Part shown: positions 36,748-46,537 of the stretch, piece by piece
Layout: each line of letters begins with the position of its first letter
Position numbering within the stretch: position 1 is the stretch's first letter
Origin: an uncultured Clostridia bacterium
GTDB taxonomy: Bacteria; Bacillota; Clostridia; Christensenellales; UBA1242
Reading direction: 5' to 3'
Length of the DNA: 64,000 bases
Assembly (NCBI GenBank): GCA_934748015.1
Contig: CAKVHF010000001.1
Coordinates: 186,001-250,000 of the forward strand
The notes under the pieces: generated by a model
The model's input: the letters and a program-made list of their open reading frames with translations, nothing else
Databases searched by the model: none
What the model was told of the DNA's origin: nothing
Translations under genes and position numbers: made by a program

Positions 36748-37764
36748 ATGGATGAAAATAAGAAGAAAGCGTTAGAATTGGCTCTATTGCAGATTGAGAA
36801 ACAATTTGGCAAGGGCAGTATTATGAAATTGGGTGATACCCAGTATCAAAATGTTGAAGTTATTCCTACAGGATGCTTAACATTGGATGCAGCATTGGGT
36901 ATTGGTGGTGTTCCTAGAGGACGTATTATTGAGATCTATGGTCCAGAGTCTTCTGGTAAAACAACTGTATCTCTACATATCTTGGCTGAGGCTCAGAAGA
37001 TGGGTGGCACAGCAGCATTTATAGATGCAGAGCATGCTCTAGATCCTATCTATGCATCACATCTAGGCGTAAATGTAGACGAATTGTATGTCAGCCAGCC
37101 AGATACTGGTGAACAAGCACTAGATATATGCGAGTCTTTGGTTAGAAGCGGTGCGGTTGATATTATTGTTATCGACTCAGTTGCTGCACTTACACCTAAG
37201 GCAGAGATCGATGGTGAGATGGGAGATAACTTCATCGGTACACAAGCTAGACTTATGAGTCAGGCTTTGCGTAAATTAACTGCTATCACCAACAAGAGCA
37301 AGACCTGTGTTATCTTCATTAACCAATTGCGTGACAAGATTGGTGTAATCTATGGTAGCCCAGAGACAACTACTGGTGGTAAAGCACTAAAATTCTATTC
37401 TAGTATCCGTCTAGATGTAAGAAAGGTTGATACAATCAAGGATGGCGCTAATATCATAGGTAACAGAACCAAGGTTAAGGTTGTTAAGAATAAGATGGCT
37501 CCTCCATTCAAGGTTGCAGAGTTTGATATCATGTACGGCAAAGGTATTGATAAGATCGGTTGCATAATTGATGTCGCAATCGATGCAGATATAATCAATA
37601 AGAGCGGTAGTTGGTATTCTTACAATGGTAGCAAAATTGGTCAAGGCAAGGAAAATGTCAAGGCATTCTTGCAAGCATCTCCAGAGTTGCTAGCAGAGGT
37701 AGAGGCTAAGGTAAGAGAGAAGATGGATGCAATCTCCGGCAAGGTTGAGGTTGACGAACAATAA
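36748..37764 (+). CDS. recA: Recombinase RecA
   Basis: 338 residues from the ATG at 36748, which has AAGGAT upstream; the frame is open from 36670, but that part overlaps the promoter and SOS box. Walker A GPESSGKTT, the IDAEHALDP and VIDSVAALTPKAEIDGEMGD motifs, and loop L2 NQLRDKIGVIYGSPETTTGGKALKFY are all present. RecA carries out strand exchange and triggers LexA self-cleavage. Transcription is expected to be SOS-induced. Confidence 0.98.
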   Translation: MDENKKKALELALLQIEKQFGKGSIMKLGDTQYQNVEVIPTGCLTLDAALGIGGVPRGRIIEIYGPESSGKTTVSLHILAEAQKMGGTAAFIDAEHALDPIYASHLGVNVDELYVSQPDTGEQALDICESLVRSGAVDIIVIDSVAALTPKAEIDGEMGDNFIGTQARLMSQALRKLTAITNKSKTCVIFINQLRDKIGVIYGSPETTTGGKALKFYSSIRLDVRKVDTIKDGANIIGNRTKVKVVKNKMAPPFKVAEFDIMYGKGIDKIGCIIDVAIDADIINKSGSWYSYNGSKIGQGKENVKAFLQASPELLAEVEAKVREKMDAISGKVEVDEQ

Positions 37765-37778
37765 TAATTAAGCATAAG

Positions 37779-37817
37779 CACACTGTTGTACTACAAAATA
37801 CATACAGTGTGTTTTTT
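37779..37817 (+). terminator. Intrinsic terminator after recA
   Basis: CACACTGT / ACAGTGTG hairpin with a long loop and T-run. Confidence 0.75.
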
Positions 37818-37996
37818 GTTCTTTTAGGTTAAAAAATTTTTTTGTATAATTAAAAATATTTTGTATTTAAGTAAATCTATGCAATAATATTGTTGTTGTA
37901 CACATAACATGTGTAACTATATAACAAAAATAATAGTTGCTATTATGCGACTATAAAATATAGTTAGAAACAACACTATAAGAGGAGAAAATATAA

Positions 37997-39616
37997 ATGA
38001 CAAAAAGTAAAAAAATGTTAGCCTTAGTCATTGCATTAGTTGTTATGTTGGTTGCAGTCAGTGGTACACTTATTGCAGTACTGGTTGCTGGCAACCAGAG
38101 TGCCCAGTCTAAGGTACATGTTAAGTACACTAGTAGTGATGTCAATGTTAAGGTAGAGGCTAAATACTATGTTGGATCAACTGGTACAGACATGGTAGAC
38201 AAGAGCAATAGCAATGCAAAATCTATAGAACTGGATGCTAATAAGACATCAGGTTCACTTGATCAACCCGCATCTGAGGTCTCACTAAGCAAAACTAATA
38301 ATAAAATAATATACGAATATAAGTTTACTAACTTATCCACAACCATCCCAGCCACTATCGGTCAGTTAGTTGAGAATGGCAGTGTTGTTGTGCCAAAAGA
38401 TAGCAATAACAATGTGCATCTAACATACACATCATCATCATCCGCACTAGGTTTAGGAGCAACTAGTGACGCAACTACACTTAACACGCAAGGTCTTCCA
38501 GCAGGAACAACAAGATATGTATATGTTATTGTATCTATTGTAGAACTACTTAATAATGTAGACTTTGAGGGCACATTTGGCTGGGATCTAGCAAAAGGTA
38601 CTACTGCTAGCCTAGATACAACAGGTAGCGGAAATAGTATCGTTAATGTTAACACATCTCAGACAGGTTTCTACAACGCAGCATCACTACAAAATATAGA
38701 CCTTATGGTAGGTGTAGAGAACCAAGAACCAGATATCTATCCAATGATAGCTAACAAATGCTTTACAGGTTGGTACACCAATTCTGCACTTACAACCAAA
38801 GCAGTCTTCCCTATGGTAGTTACTGCGGATACTAAGTTGTATCCAAAAAATGAAACTGCCACGAGTGGGTTGGTTTATGGGTATAGTGCCTCATCACAAA
38901 CATATCACATAGGTGATGGAAGTTCATCTTTTGCAGGAACTGCAACAGAAATTATAATTCCAGACATGTTTGATGATGGCACTAATGGATTAAAAGAAGT
39001 AAAAAGTGTTTATCCAGAGGCTTTTAGTGGTTGTGTGAATATATCAGAAGTTGTTTTTCCTAAGAATTTAGTAGCTATTGGTAGATACGCATTTGACGGA
39101 TGTTCAAGTTTAACAAGCATTAATCTTCCAAAAGGGTTGATAGAACTTAATCGCTATGCGTTTAAAGATTGCAATAATGTAAAAAGTATAATAATTGAAA
39201 GCGAAAATCTTATGACATTTGATAATAGTGTTTTTTATAATTGTAGTAAGAGTTTAGTCAGTATCAAAGTAACATCTAGCAGTTTATATCTAAGATCTGA
39301 AGGAAACTGCTTAATAGATACAAGGTATAATATACTGCTTATAGGATGTCGAAATTCAGTTATACCTAATTATATAACAGATATTGCACCATGGGCATTT
39401 TACAATTGTAAACAATTATCAAATATTAATATACCTGTAAGTGTAGAGTATATTGGCAATGAAGCATTTTATGGTTGTGACAATTTAACTAGTGTTGTAT
39501 TTGATGATACAATTGGTTGGAAATCTGGAGGGACGAGTATTGACATTTCTAAAGTAGATTATACTGCGAACGCATTGTTATTAAGAACTGCAGATGGTTC
39601 ATTTTCTAAATCATAA
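37997..39616 (+). CDS. Surface protein, LRR_5 type (paralogue 4)
   Basis: 539 residues, RBS AGAGGAG. Same plan as the other paralogues: hydrophobic segment, N-domain (KVHVKYTSSDVNVKVEAKYY...), InlB-type repeat (CFTGWYTNS), about five LRR_5 units (AFSGCVNISEVVFPKNLVAIG, AFDGCSSLTSINLPKGLIEL). Two differences: the segment after FGWDLAKG (about residues 205-245) is replaced by an unrelated one (TTASLDTTGSGNSIVNVNTS), although flanks on both sides are closely similar to paralogues 2 and 5; and the C-terminus ends LLLRTADGSFSKS instead of the KYWNRA motif. No G-tract leader or cloverleaf is seen upstream. Confidence 0.8.
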   Translation: MTKSKKMLALVIALVVMLVAVSGTLIAVLVAGNQSAQSKVHVKYTSSDVNVKVEAKYYVGSTGTDMVDKSNSNAKSIELDANKTSGSLDQPASEVSLSKTNNKIIYEYKFTNLSTTIPATIGQLVENGSVVVPKDSNNNVHLTYTSSSSALGLGATSDATTLNTQGLPAGTTRYVYVIVSIVELLNNVDFEGTFGWDLAKGTTASLDTTGSGNSIVNVNTSQTGFYNAASLQNIDLMVGVENQEPDIYPMIANKCFTGWYTNSALTTKAVFPMVVTADTKLYPKNETATSGLVYGYSASSQTYHIGDGSSSFAGTATEIIIPDMFDDGTNGLKEVKSVYPEAFSGCVNISEVVFPKNLVAIGRYAFDGCSSLTSINLPKGLIELNRYAFKDCNNVKSIIIESENLMTFDNSVFYNCSKSLVSIKVTSSSLYLRSEGNCLIDTRYNILLIGCRNSVIPNYITDIAPWAFYNCKQLSNINIPVSVEYIGNEAFYGCDNLTSVVFDDTIGWKSGGTSIDISKVDYTANALLLRTADGSFSKS

Positions 39617-39642
39617 AACTTGTTATTTTATATAATTGGTTT

Positions 39643-39682
39643 AACTTTATAAGCAAAAAATCGAAGCTTATAAAGTTTTTTT
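39643..39682 (+). terminator. Intrinsic terminator after paralogue 4
   Basis: AACTTTATAAGC / GCTTATAAAGTT plus T-run; the same stem as the terminator after paralogue 2 at 19426-19469. Confidence 0.8.
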
Positions 39683-39745
39683 ATGTAAAAAATTGATTTA
39701 TTTTGGAAGATTTGCTACAATTTGATAGATAGTCAGGTAAATAAT

Positions 39746-40537
39746 ATGAGATTTTGTTCATTGGCTAGTTCCTCCAAAGGGAATTGTAGCGTTGTATATA
39801 CAGACAATACGCATATCTTAATAGATGCAGGGATTTCCCTTGGTGAGATAGAGTTGAAGTTACAAGCTCTGTCTATTTCTGTTGCAGACCTTGACGGAAT
39901 TATTATCACTCACGAGCATGGTGACCATATCAAGAGTGTAGGTGCTCTGAACCGCAAATACGGTGTAAAAATATTTACCCATATTTTGGCTTATGATAGC
40001 CTTATCAAGAAGTTGGGCAAAGTTAGAGAAAATACTGTACTTACTTTTTCGGATGTGCCTTTTAAGATAGGTGATCTGGTGGTTGAAGCATTTAGGCTTC
40101 CGCACGATGTGCCATGCTGTTGTGGGTTCAACATTTATCACAATGCTCGCAAAATCAGTTTTGCAACCGATTTGGGACACATAACAGAAGACATTATTGC
40201 TAAGTTCTATGATAGTAAGTTGGTTGTACTAGAGTCCAATCATGATGAAACAATGCTTATGGCTAATCCGAAATATTCTTTCCAATTAAAACAGCGTATC
40301 AAGGGAGAAAACGGACACCTTAGCAATATTGTATGTGCCAAGGTTGTTAGTAGGCTTGCGACTAACAATGTTAGACAAATGGTGCTTGCACACCTTAGCG
40401 AGGAAAATAACACACCAGAGTTGTGTTATAATACAGTGACCAAATATCTACGCAGTGTAGGAGTTGAACCAGAGGTCAATATCAAGATATTTGTGGCATC
40501 CCCACACAATCTTAGTCCGATATTTCATATAGTGTAG
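39746..40537 (+). CDS. MBL-fold metallo-hydrolase (WalJ/YycJ-like)
   Basis: 263 residues from the ATG at 39746 (AGGTAA upstream). N-terminus MRFCSLASSSKGNCSVVYTD and the metal motif THEHGDHIKSVGAL, then FATDLGHITEDI, are typical of the YycJ/WalJ family. Homologues accompany the WalKR system and have been linked to cell-wall and DNA-repair coordination; they are predicted metal-dependent nucleases or hydrolases. Here it stands alone before dnaG. Confidence 0.85.
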   Translation: MRFCSLASSSKGNCSVVYTDNTHILIDAGISLGEIELKLQALSISVADLDGIIITHEHGDHIKSVGALNRKYGVKIFTHILAYDSLIKKLGKVRENTVLTFSDVPFKIGDLVVEAFRLPHDVPCCCGFNIYHNARKISFATDLGHITEDIIAKFYDSKLVVLESNHDETMLMANPKYSFQLKQRIKGENGHLSNIVCAKVVSRLATNNVRQMVLAHLSEENNTPELCYNTVTKYLRSVGVEPEVNIKIFVASPHNLSPIFHIV

Positions 40538-40722
40538 GATTTAGAAGGCAAAATACTTAAAAATGTCTATTTTATGCAAAAATTAATGATTTTATGTGTA
40601 ATTTTTTGATTTTTTAGCGAAAATTGTTCAAAATTTGAGCAGTTTTTGCTTTTTTTAGAGTGTTTTGACAAATTTTTGTTGTATATATTAGATGAAGTTT
40701 TTTGGAAAAGTAGGGTAATATT

Positions 40723-42510
40723 TTGGAAAAATTTGGTTTTTCTAATACATGGATTAGTGACCTAAAAGGAAGGGTCAATATTGTTTCTATTGCCAGCAAG
40801 TATATCAAGTTAGATAAGAAAGGCAAACAATATTGGGCATGTTGTCCATTTCATTTAGAGAAGACTCCTTCATTTGCAATCAATGAGATAGAGCAGTTTT
40901 TTAAGTGTTTTGGCTGTGGTGTTAGCGGTGATGTAATCAACTTTGTTGAGAAGATTGAGGCGGTTGACTTCTATGATGCATGCAAGATTTTGGCAAAAGA
41001 GTGTAATATGGAGTTGCCAACATTTGACAAAGACAACACCATTGCATTGACTAAACAGAAGAAAGATACATATCTCAATATTTTGCGAGATTCTGCAAGA
41101 TACTATTATGGCAATTTGAAGAACCCTAGCAGTAAGCCAGCATTGGATTATATTCAGAAGAGACATTTGGATGCCAAGACTGTACTAGATTTTGGCATAG
41201 GTTATAGTCTGGGCTGGAATGAAATAGTTACATACTTAAGCAAATTGGGATATTCTAAGGAAGATATGGTTGCATCGGGTGTGGTGGAGCAGAAGAACGG
41301 ATCATATTTTGATGCTCAAGCCAAGAGGTTGGTTTTTCCAATAATCAACAGTTATAACGAAGTAATTGGTTTTAGTGCCAGAATGCTAGAGAATGCGGAC
41401 TTTGCTAAATATAAGAATACAACCCAGACACTTATATTTGATAAGAGCCGAACAGTGTATAATATTAATAACATTAAGAAATTGAAGAATACTGAAGGAC
41501 TAAAAGAAATAATTATTGTAGAAGGTCAGATGGATGTAATATCTCTTCATCGCAGTGGTATACGTAATGCAGTGGCTTGTATGGGTACAGCATTGACGCA
41601 ATATCATGCTAAGGAGTTGAAGAGATTTACGGACAAAGTCGTTGTGTGCTTTGATGGTGATGGTGCAGGAATTAAGGCGACTCTGCGTAGTCTTGAGATC
41701 CTAGTAGGTGTGGGGCTTAATGTATATGTAGCCTCTCTTCCTGCAGGCGTTGACCCAGACGAGTTTGTGCTAAAGTATGGCAAAGAGAGTTATGAGGACT
41801 TGATAAAGAATGCAAAATATTGGATAGAATATCTAATGTATTATTATAGCCAGAAATATGACCTAAAGAAGTTAGAAGAGAAAACAAAATTTGTTGCAGA
41901 ATGTTTAACTGTTATCAATACTCTATCTAGTGAGAGCGAGAAAGATATATATCTAAGCAAACTGCGTGACATGACTAACATTGCAATCAGCGTCCTTAAG
42001 GATGATCTAAAGAATATCAAATCTACTAGCATAACTGATGAGGTAGACGAAAATAGTGTTAAAGGCACTAATGACAGCGTTAATCTTAAGGAAAACGCTT
42101 ATGTTAAGGCGGTTAAGTTTGTTATATCGGCACTTTTGTTTAAGAAAGAATATGCCAAATTGGATGAAAATATCAAGGAAAATATCAAGAACGGCGATTA
42201 TATAAGAATATACGAATATATAGAAAAGCAATATGTTGAGGGCAATGTTCCTAAGGTTTCTACTATATTTGACTTGTTTGAGGATGCAACTAATAACTCG
42301 GATGTCAATGACATTATCAATTACGAGTTTAGTCCGCAAGAAGACAATGCAAAATATTATCAGGACTGTGTAAATACACTAACATCTTACGGATTATTGC
42401 TTAAGCAGGACGAGTTGTCACGCAGACTTAGACAGACTAGTGATAATAATGAAAAAATGGAAATAGCAAGAGAATTGCAGAAACTAATTTCAAAGAGAAA
42501 AGGATTATAG
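40723..42510 (+). CDS. dnaG: DNA primase
   Basis: 595 residues from a TTG with AGGG upstream. CHC2 zinc finger CCPFHLEKTPSFAINEIEQFFKCFGCG; catalytic TOPRIM domain with IIVEGQMDVISLHRSGI and VVCFDGDGAGIKAT; a C-terminal helicase-binding region that is poorly conserved as usual. It makes RNA primers for replication. It is followed 2 nt later by rpoD, the classic macromolecular-synthesis pair. Confidence 0.96.
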   Translation: MEKFGFSNTWISDLKGRVNIVSIASKYIKLDKKGKQYWACCPFHLEKTPSFAINEIEQFFKCFGCGVSGDVINFVEKIEAVDFYDACKILAKECNMELPTFDKDNTIALTKQKKDTYLNILRDSARYYYGNLKNPSSKPALDYIQKRHLDAKTVLDFGIGYSLGWNEIVTYLSKLGYSKEDMVASGVVEQKNGSYFDAQAKRLVFPIINSYNEVIGFSARMLENADFAKYKNTTQTLIFDKSRTVYNINNIKKLKNTEGLKEIIIVEGQMDVISLHRSGIRNAVACMGTALTQYHAKELKRFTDKVVVCFDGDGAGIKATLRSLEILVGVGLNVYVASLPAGVDPDEFVLKYGKESYEDLIKNAKYWIEYLMYYYSQKYDLKKLEEKTKFVAECLTVINTLSSESEKDIYLSKLRDMTNIAISVLKDDLKNIKSTSITDEVDENSVKGTNDSVNLKENAYVKAVKFVISALLFKKEYAKLDENIKENIKNGDYIRIYEYIEKQYVEGNVPKVSTIFDLFEDATNNSDVNDIINYEFSPQEDNAKYYQDCVNTLTSYGLLLKQDELSRRLRQTSDNNEKMEIARELQKLISKRKGL

Positions 42511-42512
42511 AA

Positions 42513-43568
42513 ATGTTGAACGACGGAATAATGAATGATTTACAGTCAATAGTAAAGAAATATAGCAAAGATGGTGTCATAACACAAGAACAATTGTGTG
42601 ATAGATTAATACAACACGACTTGACTTCTAACGAGTACAATGAAGTTGTTGATTATCTTAACAACGAGGGTATCACCGTAGAGATGCCAGAGGACGAGAT
42701 TAAGGATTCCGACCTAAAACAGATTATTAATTCGGTTAAGGTAGATGACCCAGTTAAGATGTACTTGAAGGATATCGGAACAGTGCAATTGCTTACTGCC
42801 GACCAAGAGGTTGAGTTAGCTAAGAAGATCTTAGAAGGCGATGAGTATGCTAAATCTGAGTTGTGTGAGAGAAACTTGAAATTGGTTGTGTCAATAGCCA
42901 AGAAATATGTTAATCGTAGCAGTATGCAGTTTCTCGATCTTATCCAAGAAGGCAACCTAGGATTACTTAAGGCAGTCGAAAAGTTCGATTATACTAAAGG
43001 TTTCAGATTTTCGACATATGCAACATGGTGGATTAGACAAGCAATAACCAGAGCAATTGCAGATCAAGCCAGAACAATTCGTATCCCAGTACACATGGTT
43101 GAAACAATACATAGACTATCTAGAGTAAGCAAACAGTTAATGCAAGAGTTGGGTAGAGATCCATCTAATGCAGAGATAGCAGAGCGTATGGGTATAACTG
43201 AGCAGAGAGTGTGCGAGATTCAGAAGATTGCACAAGATCCAGTATCTATTGAGAGCCCAGTAGGCGAAGAAGACGAGAGCAAAATAGGTGATTTCCTAGA
43301 AGATGAAAGTACGACATCTCCATCGGATGACGCATCTCAGAGTCTGCTTAAGGTTCAATTGATGTCAGTTATCGAGACTTTAACTCCAAGAGAACAGAAG
43401 GTTATTAGACTAAGATATGGTCTAGATGACAATCACCCAAGAACCCTAGAAGAGGTTGGCAGAGATTTCAATGTAACAAGAGAGAGAATAAGACAGATCG
43501 AAGCAAAGGCACTAAGGAAGTTGCGTAACCCAAATAGAAGTAAAAAATTAATGGATTATATGGAATAA
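42513..43568 (+). CDS. rpoD: RNA polymerase primary sigma factor (sigma-A)
   Basis: 351 residues. Region 1.2 DPVKMYLKDIGTVQLLTADQEVELAK; region 2 FLDLIQEGNLGLLKAVEKFDYTKGFRFSTYATWWIRQAITRAI; region 4 helix-turn-helix TLEEVGRDFNVTRERIRQIEAKALRKLR. It directs housekeeping transcription, consistent with the TTGACA/TATAAT promoters found in this window. The stop overlaps the trmK start (TAATG). Confidence 0.98.
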   Translation: MLNDGIMNDLQSIVKKYSKDGVITQEQLCDRLIQHDLTSNEYNEVVDYLNNEGITVEMPEDEIKDSDLKQIINSVKVDDPVKMYLKDIGTVQLLTADQEVELAKKILEGDEYAKSELCERNLKLVVSIAKKYVNRSSMQFLDLIQEGNLGLLKAVEKFDYTKGFRFSTYATWWIRQAITRAIADQARTIRIPVHMVETIHRLSRVSKQLMQELGRDPSNAEIAERMGITEQRVCEIQKIAQDPVSIESPVGEEDESKIGDFLEDESTTSPSDDASQSLLKVQLMSVIETLTPREQKVIRLRYGLDDNHPRTLEEVGRDFNVTRERIRQIEAKALRKLRNPNRSKKLMDYME

Positions 43569-44260
43569 TGAACTCAATCAAATTATCTAAAAGATTGCAA
43601 GCAATTGCTAATTGTGTGATTGGCAAAAGGGTCGTTGATGTAGGGTGTGATCATGGCAAAGTGGCTTATTACCTTATAGCCAATAATATTGCAGAATATG
43701 TTGTCTGTACAGACATTAGTGCACCCAGTGTGGCAAAGGCGGAAAAGTTGCTACGAGAAAACAAAATAGCAAAAAGTAAATATGATATCAGATGCGGAGA
43801 TGGTCTTGAGACTGTATCCAGTGCTGACCGTCTAGACACAACGATTATTGCTGGAATGGGCGGTTATGAGACTATTAAAATATTGCAGAATGCAGGCTTT
43901 TTGACAAAAACTCTAGTACTGCAACCACAAAGGAACTGGGTAGATGTCAAGAAATATGTACTAAGTGTACAATACAGTATTGTGTATGATAGAATAATAT
44001 TTGATGATGGTAAGTACTATAACATAATTATTTGTCAACTTGATTGCAATAATAGTGATGCGATTAATGAGTTTCAGTTGCATTACGGCAAAGACAACTA
44101 TGTAGGTGATACACAAGACTTTGTGTCTTATTTAGCCTACGAAGAGGAGAAATTACAAAAAATACTATCTAAGGTTGCTAAAGATGATAGACAATTAGTT
44201 GAGACTATGCTAAACTTAAATAGACAAGCAAAACAAAAATTAGGAGATATTAATGAATAA
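43568..44260 (+). CDS. trmK: tRNA (adenine(22)-N(1))-methyltransferase TrmK
   Basis: 230 residues. SAM-binding motif VVDVGCDHGKVAYYLI and the TrmK (YqfN) signatures DTTIIAGMGGYETIKIL and LQPQRNWVDVKKYVL. It methylates A22 in the D-loop of tRNAs. The usual partner after rpoD-trmK, a Nif3-like protein, is missing here; the zinc-ribbon protein follows directly with an 8-nt overlap. Confidence 0.9.
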   Translation: MNSIKLSKRLQAIANCVIGKRVVDVGCDHGKVAYYLIANNIAEYVVCTDISAPSVAKAEKLLRENKIAKSKYDIRCGDGLETVSSADRLDTTIIAGMGGYETIKILQNAGFLTKTLVLQPQRNWVDVKKYVLSVQYSIVYDRIIFDDGKYYNIIICQLDCNNSDAINEFQLHYGKDNYVGDTQDFVSYLAYEEEKLQKILSKVAKDDRQLVETMLNLNRQAKQKLGDINE

Positions 44261-44945
44261 CATATTACAATATCAAGCCATAGATATGGAATTAGACAAG
44301 TTAATTAAGCAGAAGAACACTTTTGAGGAAATCGAGTTGATTGAGAAGATGAAGGGTATTGTCAAGAATGCACAAAACAATAGTATTAAACTTGACTCCG
44401 AGGCAAAAAAGTTGTTGGACGAGTATAACAAATTAAAAGTTTCTTATGATAAGCAACTTAAAGCAATCCAAAGCCTAATTAATCAAGATGTTAACTCAAT
44501 GGATCGTGATCAGATCACAGATAACCTTGTTAAAATCAATTCTATCAGTAGCGAACTATTTATGATCGAAAGAAATCTAAATATTGTTATAACCAAGATT
44601 AGCACTGCTTTGAAAGAATTTGAGAACAACAAGAAGACTGCTGTTATTGCTAAGAATAAGTACAAGGATGCTAAGGAAGAGTATAGCAAGAAGGTAAAAG
44701 AACTAGAACCGGTTATTGCTAAGAAGATGCAAGATCTTAAATCTCTAGAGTCTAAGCAAGACCCTGAGCTATTTGCAAAATACAAAGCATATAAGAATGA
44801 CGGTATATTCCCAGTATATACTCAACTACAGAATGGCGCATGCGGATATTGCAGAATGGAGTTGCCTAAGAACAAGTTGGACTCACTTAAGAACTCTAAT
44901 TATATCGTTTGTGAGCATTGCAGAAGAATAATATTCAATAAATAG
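44253..44945 (+). CDS. Coiled-coil zinc-ribbon protein (C4-type)
   Basis: 230 residues. A long coiled-coil (about residues 10-175) followed by a four-cysteine zinc ribbon: CGYCRMELPKNKL and CEHCRRIIF. This matches the C4-type zinc-ribbon domain family (CT398/YqfO-neighbour type) found downstream of rpoD-trmK. Function unknown, perhaps nucleic-acid binding. Confidence 0.85.
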   Translation: MNNILQYQAIDMELDKLIKQKNTFEEIELIEKMKGIVKNAQNNSIKLDSEAKKLLDEYNKLKVSYDKQLKAIQSLINQDVNSMDRDQITDNLVKINSISSELFMIERNLNIVITKISTALKEFENNKKTAVIAKNKYKDAKEEYSKKVKELEPVIAKKMQDLKSLESKQDPELFAKYKAYKNDGIFPVYTQLQNGACGYCRMELPKNKLDSLKNSNYIVCEHCRRIIFNK

Positions 44946-45066
44946 GATATATTTATATTTAACAAACTATTTTGACTATGTAGTGTGTGTAAGTGTCAAT
45001 AATACTTTAGGGTATGTGACGCTGTGAGGGAAATATATAATTAAGCCCTATAATGTAGGCGATTAC

Positions 45067-45113
45067 AAAAAAAACGACATATTGTAAAAAACAAAACAAT
45101 ATGTCGTTTTTTT
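45067..45113. terminator. Bidirectional intrinsic terminator
   Basis: AAAAAAACGACATATTG and CAATATGTCGTTTTTTT form a long stem with A-run and T-run on the two sides, serving the zinc-ribbon gene on plus and the GDPD-like gene on minus. The bases between 44946 and 45066 show no gene. Confidence 0.85.
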
Positions 45114-45163
45114 GTATTATCATTTTATATTATATAATATTGTATAATACTATATTATTTATG

Positions 45164-46018
45164 CTATATTTCTGGAGTAAAACTAGCAAATACTATATTG
45201 TCAGCATAAGGCAAAACACGTTTGTACTCTTCCTGAGACATAACATTGTACGCTATAACACCCACAACTTTGTTCTTACGGATGTATTTAGTAGGAAGAT
45301 CCTTGGCAATATACACAATGAAATCTGCTTTGGATAGCTTAAGATATTTTAATTTCTTCAACTTAGATGTCTTGATATTGGCATAAGTCTTGATATCTTT
45401 GAAGCAACCACTCTTGATCATGCGTGTGTACCATGGTGCATTGTCGTAGAACCACTCTAGCACAAAAGGATTGACAGACATTATTGCAACTCTGCCAGGA
45501 CAATCATGCTTCTTGCAATATGCATCCAAGATTTGTTCTATCTTAGATTCCATTTTACCCACAAACGACTCGTTCATTATCTCAATCACAACAGGAACTT
45601 GGTTATCAACAATGTCTAATGCCTCAGCAAGTGTCAATATATGTTCCTTTGTATTTCTTATAGTCAATTCTTTGATCTCATCATAAGACACATTAGTAAC
45701 ATAAGCATTTAGCCCAGTTGATTCTCCTAGGGACTTGTGCTTAAAGCATACTATTGTATCGTCCTTAAGGATTTGAACCACAAGATTGATGGCATAGCCA
45801 GCCTTGACTGCAGCCTCTATAGCAGGTGCAGTTAGACATGGTGCTTCTTCGCTTACAATCCCAAATCTAGATATATATTGTTCTAACAACCACTCGTTAT
45901 GCATGATATCGAAATAGTCGTCTGCAAATTTAATGTCGGTTAGTGCGTTTGCTCTCTGAAGGGTAAGGATGTCTACTTTGTAAGACTTCCATAAATTTTC
46001 GTTGTTGTTTTCTTTCAT
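45164..46018 (-). CDS. GDPD-fold protein lacking catalytic residues
   Basis: 284 residues. Segment EEAPCLTAPAIEAAVKAGYAINLVVQILKDDTIVCFKHKSLGESTGLN aligns with the core of glycerophosphodiester phosphodiesterases, followed by DEIKELTIRN and LTLAEALDIVDNQVPVVIEI. However the catalytic HRG, the ExD pair and the HD motif (usually ELDVxxTxDG...HD) are replaced (LVVQ, KH). It is probably a non-hydrolytic relative or one with a different substrate. Start ATG has no strong ribosome-binding site; the 5' UTR region upstream is rich in hairpins. No signal peptide is seen. Confidence 0.7.
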   Translation of the reverse strand: MKENNNENLWKSYKVDILTLQRANALTDIKFADDYFDIMHNEWLLEQYISRFGIVSEEAPCLTAPAIEAAVKAGYAINLVVQILKDDTIVCFKHKSLGESTGLNAYVTNVSYDEIKELTIRNTKEHILTLAEALDIVDNQVPVVIEIMNESFVGKMESKIEQILDAYCKKHDCPGRVAIMSVNPFVLEWFYDNAPWYTRMIKSGCFKDIKTYANIKTSKLKKLKYLKLSKADFIVYIAKDLPTKYIRKNKVVGVIAYNVMSQEEYKRVLPYADNIVFASFTPEI

Positions 46019-46537
46019 ACTTTATATCCCAAGACCTATAGCACATAGCAATAGGTGTTATTATATTTTTACTTGTATACCCACATTTCCGATAATGTGA
46101 TAGGTGAGTATTTTCCTTGATAGATATTGATGCTTTGCAATATCTTAGGTACATCAACTTATGTTTTAATAGCCGTGATGTAATGTTTAGTATAATATAA
46201 GTCTGATATTTCTTCAATATTATACTAACACTTTTTTGTCGTTTTTTCCAAACTTTTTTACTTAATTTTTCAATTATTAACCATTTATTGTCAAAAATTA
46301 ACCACATTTTGATCATTTTGAGGCAGGTAGTGGCACATTTTTTGATTTTTCTTGAGATTTTCTATTTGCTATTTGCCGATCTATAATGTATACTTTTAGT
46401 CGTATAGATTGCTTATGTAGGTAGCATAGGTAGGTCAATGTATATTATATACAATATTATTGTGCTATATCATGTTTCACATAATATATGCATTGACTTC
46501 AAAGACAAGAGTAGTGACATAATAAAGGAAGAAGAGT
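46019..46537. other. Divergent intergenic region with successive hairpins
   Basis: Between the minus-strand GDPD-like gene and lepA. Hairpins: CACATT/AATGTG near 46083-46100, AGATATT/AATATCT near 46121-46147, TACATCA/TGATGTA near 46150-46182, and TGTTTAGTATAATAT/ATATTATACTAACA (46184-46230), the last followed by six T on the plus strand. They could be the 5' UTR of the minus gene or a small plus-strand RNA. No open frame is supported. A TTGACT at 46493 may be part of the lepA promoter. Confidence 0.4.
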
